Shown: positions 36,601-49,977 of the stretch, piece after piece
How the letters are laid out: the number at the start of each line of letters is the position of its first letter
Numbering within the stretch: the first letter of the stretch is position 1
NCBI RefSeq assembly: GCF_003945595.2
Contig: NW_024104557.1
Coordinates: 558,001 to 622,000 of the forward strand
Reading direction: 5' to 3'
DNA from: Pipra filicauda
Taxonomy: Eukaryota > Chordata > Aves > Passeriformes > Pipridae
DNA length: 64,000 bases
The notes under the pieces: model-generated
What the model was told of the DNA's origin: nothing
What the model saw: only the letters and a program-made list of their open reading frames with translations
Database searches by the model: none
Translations under genes and position numbers: made by a program

Positions 36601-39079
36601 TCCACGGATGTTTCTGGGGACAGCTGCGGGGAGAGGCGGGTTTCATTCAGGGTGAGCAAATCTCAGCCTGCTTTTCTGACAGGGTGGGAGTCCTGAGGGC
36701 TCTGTGACCCAAAACCTTCCTCTGTCACCTCAGAACAAATTTCTCCTTGTAAGTTTTCCAACTGAAAAGTAAAAACCAGCCTATTGCTCATGAAGCAGAA
36801 GCACAAACCCTTGGTTTTCAAGGGAGTTGAAACAGTAGAAAGCATTGTCAGAGCATTGATAAGCCCACATCTGTTTACAGTTAATAGGTCCCAAAACACA
36901 CAATAGCATCATTAATGGTTAAAAAATAATAATTAAAAAAAAAAAGTCAAGAAACCATCAAGCCCCAAACCCTGCTGCAATTACAGGCAGAGTGAACCAC
37001 TTCAAAACTGCTTTGTCCACACACCGTGTCCTCCTCCAGCCTGAGAGGCAAATACACAATTTCTTGTATATTTTTCAAGAAATATGTAGCAATTCCTAGA
37101 ATAAGGCCAGGGTTATGTTTTCTGGAGTAAATTTTTTTTTTTTTTGAAATATCACCAGAGGTAACCTTGCCCCTTACATCTGCTAGTCTTGAATACACAT
37201 AAGAATGTCAACAGATTAGTGTTTCCAATTTTCAGAGAAATCCCTAATCATCCTTAGTGATCTGAATTTGGCCTGGATTCTTAGAATTTTGAGCATTAAA
37301 CTTCAAGGCAGCTTTTATTTTTCGAAGGGAATTGCTTGTGTACGGGCTAAAATTGCTGTGGTTTTCCTGGCTCTGCCATCACTATGTTTTCTCTCCTTAT
37401 GCAAAATAGAAATGAGGAGCTGAGTGTCATCCTGGGGTTGCTTGTTTCTGGGATGATACAGTCTTTGAACTATTCTGTACCAAAACACTTTGAATCATAG
37501 TGAATAATTTTGGTTTGGTGGCTTCAATACTCTTCTGTGTCCACAGAAACTGCTCCAGGTTCTCCCAGGAGCCTTTATTCAGGTACGTCTCGCTGCAACT
37601 CTGTGATGTTTTCTGGCCTCACAATCAGACTGCACCTCCTGTGACATCCTTCCAACTCAAGGGCAGAAAATCTTCCCTTTTTGAAGGGGTGGGCAAAGAA
37701 ACAGAGGGATGTTTTGGAAAGCAAAAGGCCGCCAGAGATCCTTGGCTACAGAGAAAACTGTTCAAAAGAGGTGTTTGAATGCAAGTCTTGGCTGCATTTG
37801 CCGAATGTTCCAAAATGAAATAAAAAGTTATTTCCCACTAAAACTTGTCAGATTTGTCTGCCTGGGATGTTCTTTGTGTGATCATTAGGAGTTGGTTCAA
37901 CCTAGAGTTGAAGTCAATCTGGCTTTTCCCTAACAGTGCATCTGCTCACAAAACCATCTCACTTCTGCCTGCTGAAAGACATTTTTTCGTTTGCTGTTTC
38001 CCTTTTGCTGAGCCAGAAGGGTTCCCATTGCCATCCTTTCTTAAAACTGGGGCTGCAGTGAACCCTGACATTCTTTGTGCAAAACCAGCGTTGTCACAGC
38101 TAGTTTGGTTCTCATTTGAAGGGTTTTCCTGGTCACCACTTCTTCCATTCGTGCTGCTGCTTGTACTCCAGGACTTTATAAATTACATGTTGCACGCAAG
38201 ACTGGCGCGGATTTGCTTTTCAGATGAAGGAAAAAAAAATCACGAACATCTTACTAATTAAATCCTAAAGCCATCTGGATTTGAAGGCAAAGACCAAACT
38301 AACTTTAATACCTGCAGTGCTGTCCCATGGGGACAAGGAACACGCTCTGATTTCCCCTCCACCCTTCCGAGGCCAGTCTGGAAACTCACCCTAACTCACG
38401 GGGACACGGAAAGTGAGGGAGGATGTGAAGAACAGCCTTCCCACGAGGTCAGGCTCACTCCCCCATCTGGCCCTGGCACGTACGGCTCCCGTGACCCAAT
38501 GTCCATCCAGCAACTGGGTGGGAGGACTAGCAGGGATAATCCTCTGCCCAGGGGTGGCCAGGCTGCACAAACTGTGATACCCAACAAGTGAGAGTGAGGA
38601 GAGGGTCCAAAGCCTTGTGAAGCTGTGCCAAGTCCTGGAGAGAGCACGTGAGGCTGAAGGGATGATGTGAAGTTTTAATCCATGTTGTAAAAGCTGCCTG
38701 GTCATGGGCTTTTTTTTTTGGTTTTGTTTTGGTGGTGCCATGGAGAGAAATGGGGATTATTGCTTGCCTGACAAAGCCAGATCAGCTGAGTGTGCACAGG
38801 GTGGTTTTCCCACCACAGATAGCACTTTCCTGGAAATCTCCAGAGTGTGGGGATTCACAACAGCGCTGCAAAACAACGTGAGTTCTGTTGAAGGCGTGTT
38901 AGTGCCCGAATATTCTCTCTCTCCTTGGGTCAAACTATATGAGACATGGGGGTGGGTGTGAATACAAGCTGCCACAATCCATCTGTTCCCAACAGCAGCA
39001 CACACCCTGCGACGGATGAGGAACTTGTGTGCAGAGCTTTCCTTTTGCTTGGTTGTATCAACTGGGATGGCTAAAGGAG
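33622..39079. other. Intergenic, nothing recognised
   Basis: 5.5 kb without a CR1 copy or credible exon. A-rich and T-rich runs occur at about 36930 and 37130, and a T/G-rich run at 38708. Short frames are chance. Confidence 0.5.
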
Positions 39080-39369
39080 GGTGGGTAGGTTTAGATTGGA
39101 TGTTAGGAAGAAAATGTTGGCTGTGAGGGTGATGAGGCCCTGGTCCAGAGAAGCTGTGGCTGCCCCTGGATCCCTGGAAGCGTCCAAGGCCAGGTTGGAC
39201 GGGGCTTGGAGCAACCTGGGCTAGTGGAAGGTGTCCCTGGGCTAGTGGAAGGTGTCCCTGGGCTAGTGGAAGGTGTCCCTGGGACAGTGGAAGGTGTCCC
39301 TGCCCATGGCATGAGATGAGTTTTAATGTCCCTTCCAACCCAAACCATTCCATGATTCTATGTTTCTGT
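39080..39369 (+). mobile_element. CR1 LINE with internal 21-bp expansion
   Basis: About 290 bases from 'ggtttagattggatgttagg' through the ORF2 C-terminus to the ccttccaacccaaaccattcc terminus. The segment that normally occurs once (ctagtggaaggtgtccct) is present four times in tandem. Confidence 0.95.
39218..39301 (+). repeat. Four 21-bp tandem repeats inside CR1
   Basis: Units start at 39218, 39239, 39260 and 39281. The first three are identical (gggctagtggaaggtgtccc plus t); the fourth has acagtgg in place of ctagtgg. This is an expansion within one CR1 copy, since other copies in the window have a single unit. Confidence 0.96.
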
Positions 39370-40029
39370 AATGAACTATCCACCACATAGTTTGCTTCCG
39401 ACACAAAAAAAAAAAGAAAACAAAAACCCTAAAGGCAGGATTTTCTTCCTTGGTTTATGAATTACCTGCAAGCAGCCTTAAATACTTTTTCTTTTTGCTT
39501 TTAAGTATCAATTTTTTTTTCACTTCTTAATTTGTACTCACACACATCTCATGCCAGCATGGTGTATGCATTGGCCATAGCATAGTTTTACTGCATTGTT
39601 ATTTTATTTACTTGTTGCACTGAGCAGTATGTTGTTAAATAAACTTTTTACCTGATCTCTTTGGTGGATGTTTCTTGAACTCTCCTTGTTTACAAACAGG
39701 GCCTGGCATTCAACAAATATGACCAATGAAGTCAAAGAACCTGCAAAGAGCATCACACCATAGTCAGTCCCACAACCCATACACTGAGTTGTCACCAGCT
39801 TGATTTCAGTTGGGTTTTTTTTGTAAGCTCAGGTTTTCAGGACCTGCAGAGCGCTACTAAAAGAGTTCTAACAGCATGAAAGTGTCCAAAAATGACAATT
39901 CACATAGGAAAAAATGTGATAATTTCTGGAATGTTTCAGCAGATCAATAAGGGACTGTGATCTCTGATGACAACTGTTACGAGCCTTCTGCCCATGGCAA
40001 AACCCCTGATGCCTTGCATGTCTGACTAC

Positions 40030-40180
40030 ACAGAATCAAAGAATCTTTAGGGTTGGAAAAGCCCTCTGAGATCATCAAATCCAACCATTTCCCCAGCATT
40101 GCCAAGGCCACCACTAACCCTTGTCCCCAAGTGCCACATCCACACATTTTTGAATACTTCCAGCAACAGTGAGTCCACTT
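40030..40180 (-). mobile_element. CR1 LINE 3' fragment
   Basis: The 3' end is at 40030 with tail 'gggttggaaaagccctctgag', then the antisense 'cccagcattgccaaggccacc' region. About 150 bases survive on the minus strand. Confidence 0.92.
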
Positions 40181-42407
40181 GTCTGTGTTGGTTTTCCTGT
40201 TCCTCTCTTTGACTTGTGCTGAATCTGAGTGGTCTGTGCTACATCCTCTTGGTCACTTTACAGATTGACCATTTTACTGAGGTTTTGGTGCTCCTTTGTT
40301 TTCATGTCATCAGTGGATTCCAGAGTGCTCGATCTTCACAAGAAAATAAAAACTGTGCAAAGGCAGGGCTGAAAATCTACTGCTCTTTGGGGAGAGCTTG
40401 GTTGGGAAGTACCCCAAATCCTGGGGATGGGATTACTGGTTCTGTGGCCAGCCTGGGCCCAGGACTGGGCTGTGGGTTGGAGTGTCACTGTTTTAACACC
40501 AGTGGATTAATTTCCGGTGTAATAAGAGCAGTTCTGTTACAATAAAAAAGGACTTGAGCATCCTGAAGCAACTCTGATGGTCTGTTTCTTCAAGCCAACA
40601 CTGAGGACATCCATGTTTGTGGAGAGTCTTCAGCCTCTGGCATGGAGGTCTGGACTACCATAAAGGTATTTACAGAGTAATTATCTGTGTTAATCAGGAT
40701 GTCAAGCAGTTTGGAGGAGGGATGAAAAACATCCATGGGAAACAAGGCCAAAAATCTTGGATACCTGCACACAGCATGACAGTGTATGTGGAGTTGCTTG
40801 GGGCATAACCAACCCATCTGGCTCCATCAGGGAGTCAGGAACACTGGATTCCCAGAGAAAAACACCCCCTGAAGCTGTTTTGCCACTTTTCTACCTCTGC
40901 AGTCCTCCATTAACCTTGTGTGGTTGCCAGGGATCAACCTGCTCCCCAAATCCTGGTGAGACAGGAAAGGTATTCCTTAGGGAGTGTGCCCCTTGCTTTC
41001 ACCCCTGATTGCATGGAGGAGGCTGCTTAAAGAGCAATTTCCTATTCAAAGTGGGTAACAGAATGGGATCTGACCATTTAACCTTTTCTTCTGAGAAGGA
41101 AAAAAGGTGCAATTTGGAACATATTAAGCAGCGACGGTGAATTGTGGAGTAGGAAGTTATAAAAAGATATGGAAAAGTTCTCTGTGCCTGCTTAGGTGGG
41201 CAAGTCTGGCTCTTTACAGCCTCATGGAGCAGTCAATGGTTAATACTTAGTTTATTTTTACATCATGGATATGCAAGACAAGGTTTTGTGTTTTTTTCTT
41301 CTGGTCCTTTTCTATAGAAATCTGGAATTCCAGCAAATGGCACAGGAGCCCAGGCTGAGTAGCATGAGGTGTCAGGGGAATCAGATCTTGCAGAGGATGA
41401 GGAGCAAGGAGCAAAAGTTTCTTTGGCTCCACATGAGAAAAAGGAAAGAGTGAGGACATGGAGCATCTGGGCAGCCAAGAGAGGTAAAGAAAGGTGATTA
41501 CACAAAGGTTTTCCACACTTGGGGAATGATTTGGCTAAAAGTTTCAGCAAAGGCCAATACGAACACAGGGAGGGAACAGGTTGATGAAAGGGAATGACAA
41601 AGTCCAAAAAGAGGGAAATCTCAGGGTTTTTATTGATCACCAAGTAAGAAAAGTCAGTTTTATCCATCCCAGAGGTGTGGAAGGACTCCCACAGGGAACT
41701 GCAAATGGAAAAGTACCATAAACCAAACCTGACCTGTGCAGCACAGGGGAGATTTGACAGGACATGGTACTTCTGACTGTGGTGCTGCTTCTATTACCCT
41801 GCTGTGCTCTGCACTATTAAAAGCCTGAGACATCCAGAGGCAAAGGGAAGAAGATAAGTTCCATTGCCTTCACTTTGTTGGTGTGGACTGGAAAGGCAGA
41901 GGATTAGGGAAACCACTCAGTCACTGGCTGAGTTGGTAACTCAAATTTTACTTCACAAGCCAGTTTATTGACAAAAAGGGCTGATTTTTTAAATTTTCAT
42001 AGAACAACTCAGAAAGCCTCACACCAGCCTAGTGCTGCATCTCCACTAATAAACTAAGTAGAGGCAGAACCCTGCCTATTATTGACCAAACAGTCTAATT
42101 TTTAATGTTTCCTCACACATCTTCAGGCTATGGAAGGCTAATACTGGGGAAGGTATAAACCTGACCTGCTTTGGGGCAAGAAGCTCTCAGACTGGTCTTA
42201 TTTTACTTATTATAAAAGGTGAAAAAGCAAGGGTTTTGCAAAGGTCTCACAGTTATTTAGCTACCCTGATGTGATGCTGCTAAAGCTGAAATCTAAACCA
42301 CACACAGTTTAACTTTCAGAAAAGACTGATGAACCCAGGAGGATAATGACCTGCAGCAGTAGGAGCTGCTGTTGTCCCGGAGGTTTGGAAGTCTTCTTTC
42401 CCCCTTA

Positions 42408-42410
<3 letters not shown>
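40181..42410. other. Intergenic, mostly unrecognised
   Basis: No credible exon. A weak MIR-like fragment is listed at 42190-42300. Open frames of up to 134 codons (for example minus 41263-41667) have no recognisable domain. Confidence 0.45.
42190..42300 (+). mobile_element. Weak MIR-like SINE fragment
   Basis: The order 'cttattttacttattataaaaggtg', 'gcaaaggtctcacagttatttag', 'gctgaaatctaaacc' resembles the MIR core and 3' part (tattttacagatgagg, caaggtcacacagctag, ctgggatttgaacc). It is strongly diverged, so the call is tentative. Confidence 0.35.

Positions 42411-42415
<5 letters not shown>

Positions 42416-42479
<64 letters not shown>
42416..42479. repeat. 64-base poly-T run
   Basis: An uninterrupted run of 64 T is followed by a42480 and then an N at 42482. 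A run this long is error-prone in sequencing, so its length in the assembly is unreliable. Confidence 0.95.
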
Positions 42480-42481
<2 letters not shown>

Positions 42482-42483
42482 NT

Positions 42484-42898
42484 CTTTTTCTTTTTCTTTC
42501 TTTTTCTTTTTCTTTTTCTTTTTCTTTTTCTTTTTCTTTTTCTTTTTCTTTTTCTTTTTCTTTTTCTTTTTCTTTTCTTTTCCTTTTTCTTTTTCTTTTT
42601 CTTTTTCTTTTTCTTTTTCTTTTTCTTTTCCTTTTCCTTTTCTCTTTCTTTTTCTTATCCTTTTCCTTCCTTCCTCTCTTTTTTCTTTCTGTCTTTCTGT
42701 CTTTCTGTCTTTCTTTCTTTCTGTCTGTCTTTCTTTCTCTCTCTTTCTTTCCTCTCTCTTTCTTCTTCCTTCTTTCTTTTCTTATTTCATTCCTTCTTTC
42801 TTGCCTTTTTTCTTGCCTTTTTGCCTTCTTTCCTTTTTTCCTTTTTTCTTTCTTTTCTTCTTTCTCCTATCCTTTTCTTTCTCTTTTTCTCTTTTTCC
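42484..42898. repeat. Long polypyrimidine tract, (CTTTTT)n then (CTTTCTGT)-like
   Basis: About 415 bases are almost pure pyrimidine. The first part (to about 42640) is a regular CTTTTT hexanucleotide array; then come CTTTCC, CTTTCTGT and mixed CT stretches. Long plus-strand frames (42346-42918 and 42372-42995) are runs of F, L and S produced by this repeat and are not genes. Confidence 0.95.
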
Positions 42899-43890
42899 AC
42901 TTTGGAGATTATATATGAAAACCTCTAAGGAAGTTCTGGTAACAGGTGCAGAAAAGAAGAACAAAAAGCTCCATCCCAGCCTGTCAAGGATGTGAGACCC
43001 TGTTTTCTTAAGCAAGAAAATGCACAAGGATGATGTGGTTGAGGGTCATCCCTAGGTCATTCCTCATTACCCGACCTGCTGTGCAGATTTCTGGTTATAT
43101 ATAGACAACACACAAAATCAAAATATAAAATTGTCAGTTTAATGGTGCCTGACCATTTCACGTTCCCTCTTACGAGGAGGAAATTCCTTCAAGTGGAATG
43201 TTCAGCAAGAGCACCCAAAATAGGACGTTTTTTATTCCCTAACCAGCCTTGGCTTCGAGCTTCAGACTCCTCCCAAGCATATTTCATGTAAGGCTCCAGG
43301 CAGTCTCGCCCCACTAACTGGGCACTTGATTGCTTGGCTGGGCTGCCTATCCCAGGCTTGTTTGGAAAGACAACAGGTTGACAGGCAGGCCCAGGACTGC
43401 CATCCAAGCTCCATTCCAAAATCCAGGGGAGCTGATTCCTCAGCCAACATGTGCTCTGGTGACATTAATGAATTGTGTTACATGAAGCGAAATGAAAACT
43501 AGTCTTGTTTAGGCAATGGTTTCAAGAGATTAGATCATGGGTGACTGGATACACCAAGGGTGACTCACCAGGGTCTCACGCAGCCCTTTGCATCAGGCCC
43601 ACATAGCTGGGATGGCAGCTCACATCTGCTGAAATGAACCTGCCCCAGGGCCAGCTCCTTGGGTACAACTGGTCCCTGACCCTGTTTATGAAGCCATCTT
43701 TGTCAGACACAATTTTTGCCAGTCTCTTCAGAGGCTGAGTAAAGTATTTTTGCAATTTCTGCTGCCTGAAGCCGTGGGAAAGGTTTTTTTGGAGGGATGG
43801 GAGCATCAGGTACAAAAAAGAAATGTGCAGGATTTGAAGAACTACGAAACCCATGGAGAGGGAAGAAGTGGAGAACTTCTACAGAAGAAA
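42899..43890. other. Intergenic, nothing recognised
   Basis: About 1 kb with no exon or repeat recognised apart from the flanking pyrimidine tract and CR1. Confidence 0.5.
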
Positions 43891-44140
43891 GATCATAGAA
43901 TCATAGAATATCCTGAATTGGAAAGGACCCACAAGGTTCATCAAAGTCCAACCACTGGCCTTGCAGAGGAAAACCCCAAGAATCCCACAATGTGCCTGAA
44001 AGTGTTGTCCAAACACTTCTTGAATTCTGGAAGGGTTGATGCTGTGACCATTTCTCTGGGGATGCTGTTCCAGTGCCCAACCACACTCTGGGTTAAGAAA
44101 GTTTTCCTGATATCCAGCCTAAACTTCCCCTGACACAGTA
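43891..44140 (-). mobile_element. CR1 LINE, 5'-truncated
   Basis: The 3' end (gatcatagaatcatagaat) is at 43891 with tail type 'atcctgaattggaaaggacccacaagg'. A minus frame retains GKFRLDIRKTFL..SVVGHWNSIPRE, the ORF2 C-terminus. Confidence 0.94.
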
Positions 44141-45883
44141 CCACGTGCAGTTTGGGATGCTACAATATCAGAAAGATTTGAAGCACCTACAAATATGGAG
44201 AGGATAATTTCTAACTTTAACACATGTAACCCTTTTTCTTTGGGGATAGACTGAGACTGTCACAGAACAGAAGAATCAAAATCCACTGTAACAGGTTCAT
44301 TGGAGTTCTCAATACTCACATCCCTCAGCATGAGAGGTGCTAAGGTGGCACTACTTAGAGCCAGGATGCTCCAAAGCACAAAACCAACCCTAACTAAGGA
44401 GCTGTGTCCTAAATGCACTTGGGGGAAAGGAGGGCTGAAAGGGGACTGCACAGTGGTATTTTCTGGCTCATACTGGAAAAGAAAATCCTCTGTTGTGAGA
44501 GGTCCATGGGTCTACATCTGTGTGACACGACTGCACTTCTCTTGCAGATATTCCATGCAGATGGTGGGAAAATCAACTCTGTTTGACTCATTGGACTGAG
44601 GAACTGAGGGAATTCACATAGCTGCACCACAAATGTGTGTGCAAACAACCAAAATGCTGATTTTATGATTGAATATTGTTTATATTGTATACACAAACCT
44701 GAACAGTTTCCCAGGAGAAGGGGAGGGGTGAACACAGTACCCTGGTACGTCTGTATCCCTATGGTTGGTCTGTCTGTTGGAGCTACATAAGTCATCCCAT
44801 TTCTGTGGATGATGGGAGAGGAGAGCTGTGCCTTTACAAGGATCCTACAGGTCTTCAGGAGAAGCCCTTAGCCATTTATTCCAGCCTTGGTTTCCTGGAT
44901 GTCAGGAAGTGCTGCAAAGCCCAATCTGGAGGTAACCCTTGGAGACTTGAAAAGTATTTCAGCCTCTTGGACTATTACAGAGACTTGTTGACAGATGATT
45001 CTCTGGGTAGGAGGTGACAAGGAAGAGATGGTTCAGTATAAATGCATTGGAATGTGTCCTTGAACTCCCTTTGAGCAAAGAAAAGCTGGGCTGTTGGTTT
45101 AACAAGGACGCATTGTAGAAGTAAAAGAGGGTTATCCAAAATGGACAAAACTGGCTGTAGCCAACCTTGGGAGGAAGAGGCGGGTTGTCCCCATCATCTG
45201 ACACAGGTGCAGGAGTGTAGCAAGGTCCTTTTCTCTTCTGGAGGACAATATTTCTCTACCTGTTCTCAGATTAGAAGCAGACTTTCCTTGTCTCTGTAGG
45301 TATCAAGGCCCCAGTCTCTGGTGGGATTTCAGAGCCCTGCTGCACCCTGTAAGCAAACCTCATCTCTCATCATTTGGAAATTTCCACCTCTTATTGTCTC
45401 TGCTGGTTGTTTCTATATATTTTGTCTCCAGTGGGTGATCTGAGCATCCTGACAGCAACTGAGATGTGAGCTACAAAAAAAATGTGCCTTGGGATTTCAA
45501 TCTTCCTTGGGACGTTTGTTTGCAAAACATCTGCCTGTTTGTGCAATCTGGCTCCTTGCAGCAGAAAATTTGTTCTTCAGAAGCATTTTGATGAACCCTG
45601 GGACGAGCTTGACTCTGGCATTGATGGTGTGTCTGTCCCCAGAGCAGGGGGAGGGATGGGAAAGGGGGGTTGACTCTGGCAGATGCAGGGAACTAGCTGT
45701 GACCTTCCTGTTGTTTCAGGGTAGGATATTAGCAGAGGGTTTCCCTTGGGCTTCATCCACACCATCCCTGCCTCTTTGTATTGACAACAGCACAAATAAC
45801 AACCTCTCTGAAGTCAGAAAACTTGCAGCTGCATCCTCCAGGGGAACAGGCCAGTGAAGTCACCTTGCAGGTTGTTGTGGGCA
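44141..45883. other. Intergenic, nothing recognised
   Basis: About 1.7 kb with no supported feature. Frames such as plus 45489-45857 (122 codons) show no domain. Confidence 0.5.
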
Positions 45884-46125
45884 GAGAATGACAGAATGGT
45901 CTGGGTTGGAAGGGACCTTAAAGACCATCCAGTTCCACCCCTTGTCATGGGCAGGGACACCTTCCCCTATCCCAGGTTGCTCCAACCCTGTCCAGCCTGG
46001 CCTTGGACACTTCCAGGGATGGAGCAGCCAAAAGTTCTCTGAGCAACCTGTGCCAGGGCCTCACCACCCTCACAGTAAAGAATCTCTTCCTAATATCCAA
46101 CCTAAGCCTACACTCTGTTTGAGGG
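45884..46125 (-). mobile_element. CR1 LINE, 5'-truncated
   Basis: The 3' end (gagaatgacagaatggtctg) is at 45884, with tail 'ggttggaagggaccttaaagacc'. A minus frame reads RLRLDIRKRFFTVRVVRPWH, the ORF2 C-terminal region, near 46060-46120. Confidence 0.94.
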
Positions 46126-47753
46126 CAGCTGAAGCAAGACATGTCTGGCCAAGAGCAGGGCTGCTGCCTCCTCATCCCACTGCAACTCAGCTCACCCTCA
46201 GCAGGTCCTGCCAGCTGCACTGTCCACTCTCCTTCCCAGTCAAAATTCACCAAATAATACACCAAAAGCACTGCTCTTCATCTGAGGGGCAGAAACCTCT
46301 GTCAGCAATAGGACTGATAAGAAGGCTGCTGAAGGGGCAAATGGGCTGCTGCAGTTGTTCTCCACCAGTTCAAGGGATGATGTCCCAACAAGGACGAACT
46401 GAGTGATCTCCTAAACCAAGGACATAATTAGAGGAGGACTTGAAGACTCCTGCTCACTGCAGTCCTGGGTATCTTGATTTGCAAAGCTACTGATGAGGTC
46501 TAATCTAGTGAGCAAAACTTTATCTGCCTTGATGAAAGCTGGGGTGACATCTTCATTAACAAGACACTTCATTACCAAGAATTTCGTGATGTCCCATGAG
46601 AGTCTCTTAGTGCCTTCAACCACTCACTGCTGAAGGTTCCCTGAGTTGCACAGAGACATTATTCTCATTTTACATTAGTCTTATTTTACAGATATGGCAC
46701 CAAGGAGAGGATGCACGGGGGCATCCATCTCCCTTAACTTGCAGAAATCTGAAATGAGATGTCTCACTCTAAGCCAGTTACTGTGACCTTCCATTAGAGT
46801 GAAAAACGACAAACTGGTGCCTCCAGGGGAAAATTCTCCTGACAGACTGATGATAACCCAGTTTAGGAGGAGATGCATCACCCTCTCCCATGTCTATATA
46901 GCTCTTCATGGATGCTTAAAGCAATCTGAGGGTGACTAATTAGTACCATGCAAATGGATGATTCTCGCTCAGACTCACCTGCTGAGTCTGGAACAGACCT
47001 AACTACCCCCAGTTCCACATCCTTATTTTCCAGGATTACTCAGCTTCATCTCAGAACTCAGCAGCACGTTGAGGATTTGAGACAGGCATTTAGGCTCTGC
47101 TCCCAGCTGAGTCAAGTCCATGGCTGTCTTTTATCTGGTTAAAAGAAACTAAACTGAATACGACGCCGGAAATATGGAGAGCAAGGACTTGGGTGGTCTC
47201 CAGTGTTGTGTCAAACTGCTACAAACAACCTATTCCAACAGAAAGTGCCTGCTGCTACACAGCTGAGCAGTTCTACTCTCTGTCAGAGAAACAGGGGCCG
47301 TATTTCCCTTTTAATATTTTCTCTCTTCTGCTTAGTGGGATGTGTTGGTCCGACAGACACAGACCAGAGGCTCTTCCTCCTCCCCCTAGTACAGGATGGA
47401 GTTGTACCTGTACCAGGATTCCCTGGTTGGCTACATCCCCCCATGACCTCAGGGGTACCTTTTTAAAAGAGCAAGAAAAAGCCCCTAAAAAAGACCCAGT
47501 CAGGCAGGTGTATCAAAATGAGAGGCAGAATCTGTCTGATTTGGTCATAAAATCACAGTTCCTAATTTAGCCTCACATTTACTAAGTGCCTCCAGCTTCT
47601 GGTCCGTCTTCCTGAAGTTACTGTTGATTCTCACCAGATCCTTCTCCACTAGCTTGGACTTAATTCCAGAGGTCTTTACTTCCCTCTGTGTCCAAACTCA
47701 GGGGTGGGGGATGTCCATATTGCTGAGCCTGCTTGCTCCCTGCCTTGGCTATT

Positions 47754-47813
47754 ATCATAGACTCAAAGAATTATAGAAAGGCTTAGGTTGGAAGAGACCT
47801 TAAAGATCACTTA
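47754..47813 (-). mobile_element. CR1 LINE extreme 3' fragment
   Basis: About 60 bases of CR1 terminus on the minus strand: atcatagactcaaagaattat, then 'aggttggaagagaccttaaagatca'. Confidence 0.85.
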
Positions 47814-49977
47814 CTTATCCCTGGAATATTTTAAAAAAAAAGAAAAGAATGAGCTCCTTGAACCCTCTCTCCATTTAGAACAGCTCAAGAGGGTGAATGA
47901 AGGCTCAGAGGCCACACAGCTAAATGGGCAACAATTTCACGGGCCAAAAATGACAAATCATGCGAATATTTAAATAACTAACAGCTGCTCCTCCTCAGTG
48001 GTTCCCTCTTGCTCCATCTTCATCTGACTGAGGTCCACTGGGAGTCACTGCTGAGAGGAACTTGAGGACAACTAAACAGCCCAGGGCAATGCCCTTGGAG
48101 GGTGGGTCAGGTCTGGGACACCAACAAGCCCGGCAGGAACAGTTTTATTTGCTGGGAAGGGTTTGGTGACAAAGGGTTGAAGTGAAAAAAGTGCTGGAAT
48201 CCAAGTGTGGGTGACTGTCGACCTGGCTGAGTGGTGGAGCAGTGTGGCTGGAGAAGGGAAATGATACACACATCTTCCCATCAGAGAAGTCCTGCTCTAC
48301 TTCTGCACATTTCAAAGGGCACTGCTGAAAACATCAAATTACAGATCAACCTGGAAAACCTTAGGGTAAAACTTTTGATTGTTATAAGCTCCCTTTCGAG
48401 GTTAAATTTCACTTTTAGCCAGGTTTCCTCTTTTATGCCGGTTAGTTTTGCTACTTCTAAAAACTCAACAGTATATATTTTTCTTTTTAGTTTGTTACAT
48501 ATTTGGGGAAAAAAAAAGAAAGTTTGTAATTTACAAATCTGAGTTGCTGTAAAACCAGTTCAAGAGGACTCATTAATCTTTTCAACAGATGTGGACAAAA
48601 CATGCACTTGATGGAAAAGTAGTTGACTATTTATTTTCTTTAATGCACAGCAGAAAGCATCTGGCCAACATCAGGGCATGCAAACACTGCTCTTACATAA
48701 GGTTCTGGCAAGGTAGACTTATTGCACAGTCTCACTTAATTAGCAATAATTAAATCTGAGTGCAGATTTCATTGTTTATATGTTGACACCAGCTTGGAAT
48801 GAAAATCAAAGACTGAGGCTATTCCTGTTGTATCTGGTTGGTGTAACTGTTCCCATCAGCTGGGGATGAGTTGTCCACCCTGACAAGAGAAGGTCAGTTT
48901 GATGAATTGAGCTCCACAGGGCAGGGAGCACCAGTTAAGTAGGGAATCATCATGATTGTTCAGCTGAGTCACTGTATGCCCAGGCTTCCCTGCTTTCTTC
49001 TGTCCAGGTAGACTGAAAGGTCTTTATAGCACAGTCCTTCCTGGCAAATTATTCTAGAGGCTTGTGGGATTGGATCTGGAATCAGTTTGGGTCATTTTGT
49101 GGTAGTGCTGTGCCATTGGTATGGCTTCAGGAAAGAACCAAAAGCACTATAAGAAGCTGGCGCCTGAGTGTGTGAGAGGGAAGACCTCAGAACTGGAAAA
49201 GAGAGGGTTGCCCACTCCCAACTTTTCTCTTAATATCCCCTTAAAGCAGAGGAAAAACTCCTCAGAGTGATGGCTCTGTGTTAGGTGACATGGGGGGTTG
49301 TGGCAAAAAAAGGTTCCTGCTCCCACGAGGAGCTCTCAGGATGATGAGAGATGCTTATCCTGTCTCCCTTTACTACTGACTCTTCTATCTCTGTGCTGCT
49401 TTATGTTATTTTTTTGAGCCCAAACCAAACCAGAATCAGCTTTAACCAACTTTGCCCACCCACAAGTTGTAATTTTTGCTTAGCAATGCTCCAAAGCTTT
49501 GTATGCAAATGGAATTGCAATCTGGAGCTGCTTTTTTTTTGGCAGCATGGCATTTTCTGCTCTGTCTGGATACAAATATGACTACTCCGTTTCAGAGGAA
49601 CCAGCACCAAGTGCTGGCTTGGATACAGGCTTTGTGCTGGGGATGCTTCCTCTGACACACAAATGAATGGTATGCTGACAGTGACAAGCTGCAAAATTGA
49701 TGAGTAGTCAGGGTTTGCACTGTGAGAAAACAGCAGGACCTTCACCTACAGGTAAAGCAGAAATGAGCCAGAGGAACCATTCTCATTAAATCCCATGGAC
49801 AGACAAATGGTAAGATGAGAAGTTTCCCTAAAAGTTGGGCTCTGGTGAGTCTGCTGAGAGCTGCCTGTGAGGTGGGATAGAGCCTTGGATGCCTGGGACC
49901 TGTCTCCTCTGTGAGACAACTTCGAGTTGGTGGGTTGGGGAGGTGTCTGAGCGGGGCAGCCTTCATGGATCTTCTGA
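47814..49977. other. Intergenic, nothing recognised
   Basis: 2.2 kb without exons or recognised repeats. The region 48600-48800 is AT-rich with TAATTA-type motifs (cttaattagcaataattaaat), which may be regulatory but is unproven. Confidence 0.4.

Noticed and set aside
38757..39404. 215-codon minus-strand ORF with GHLPLAQ repeats
   Set aside because: The repeats are the antisense of the 21-bp expansion in a CR1 copy.
42346..42995. 190- and 207-codon plus-strand ORFs
   Set aside because: They translate the polypyrimidine tract (F, L, S only) and cross an N.
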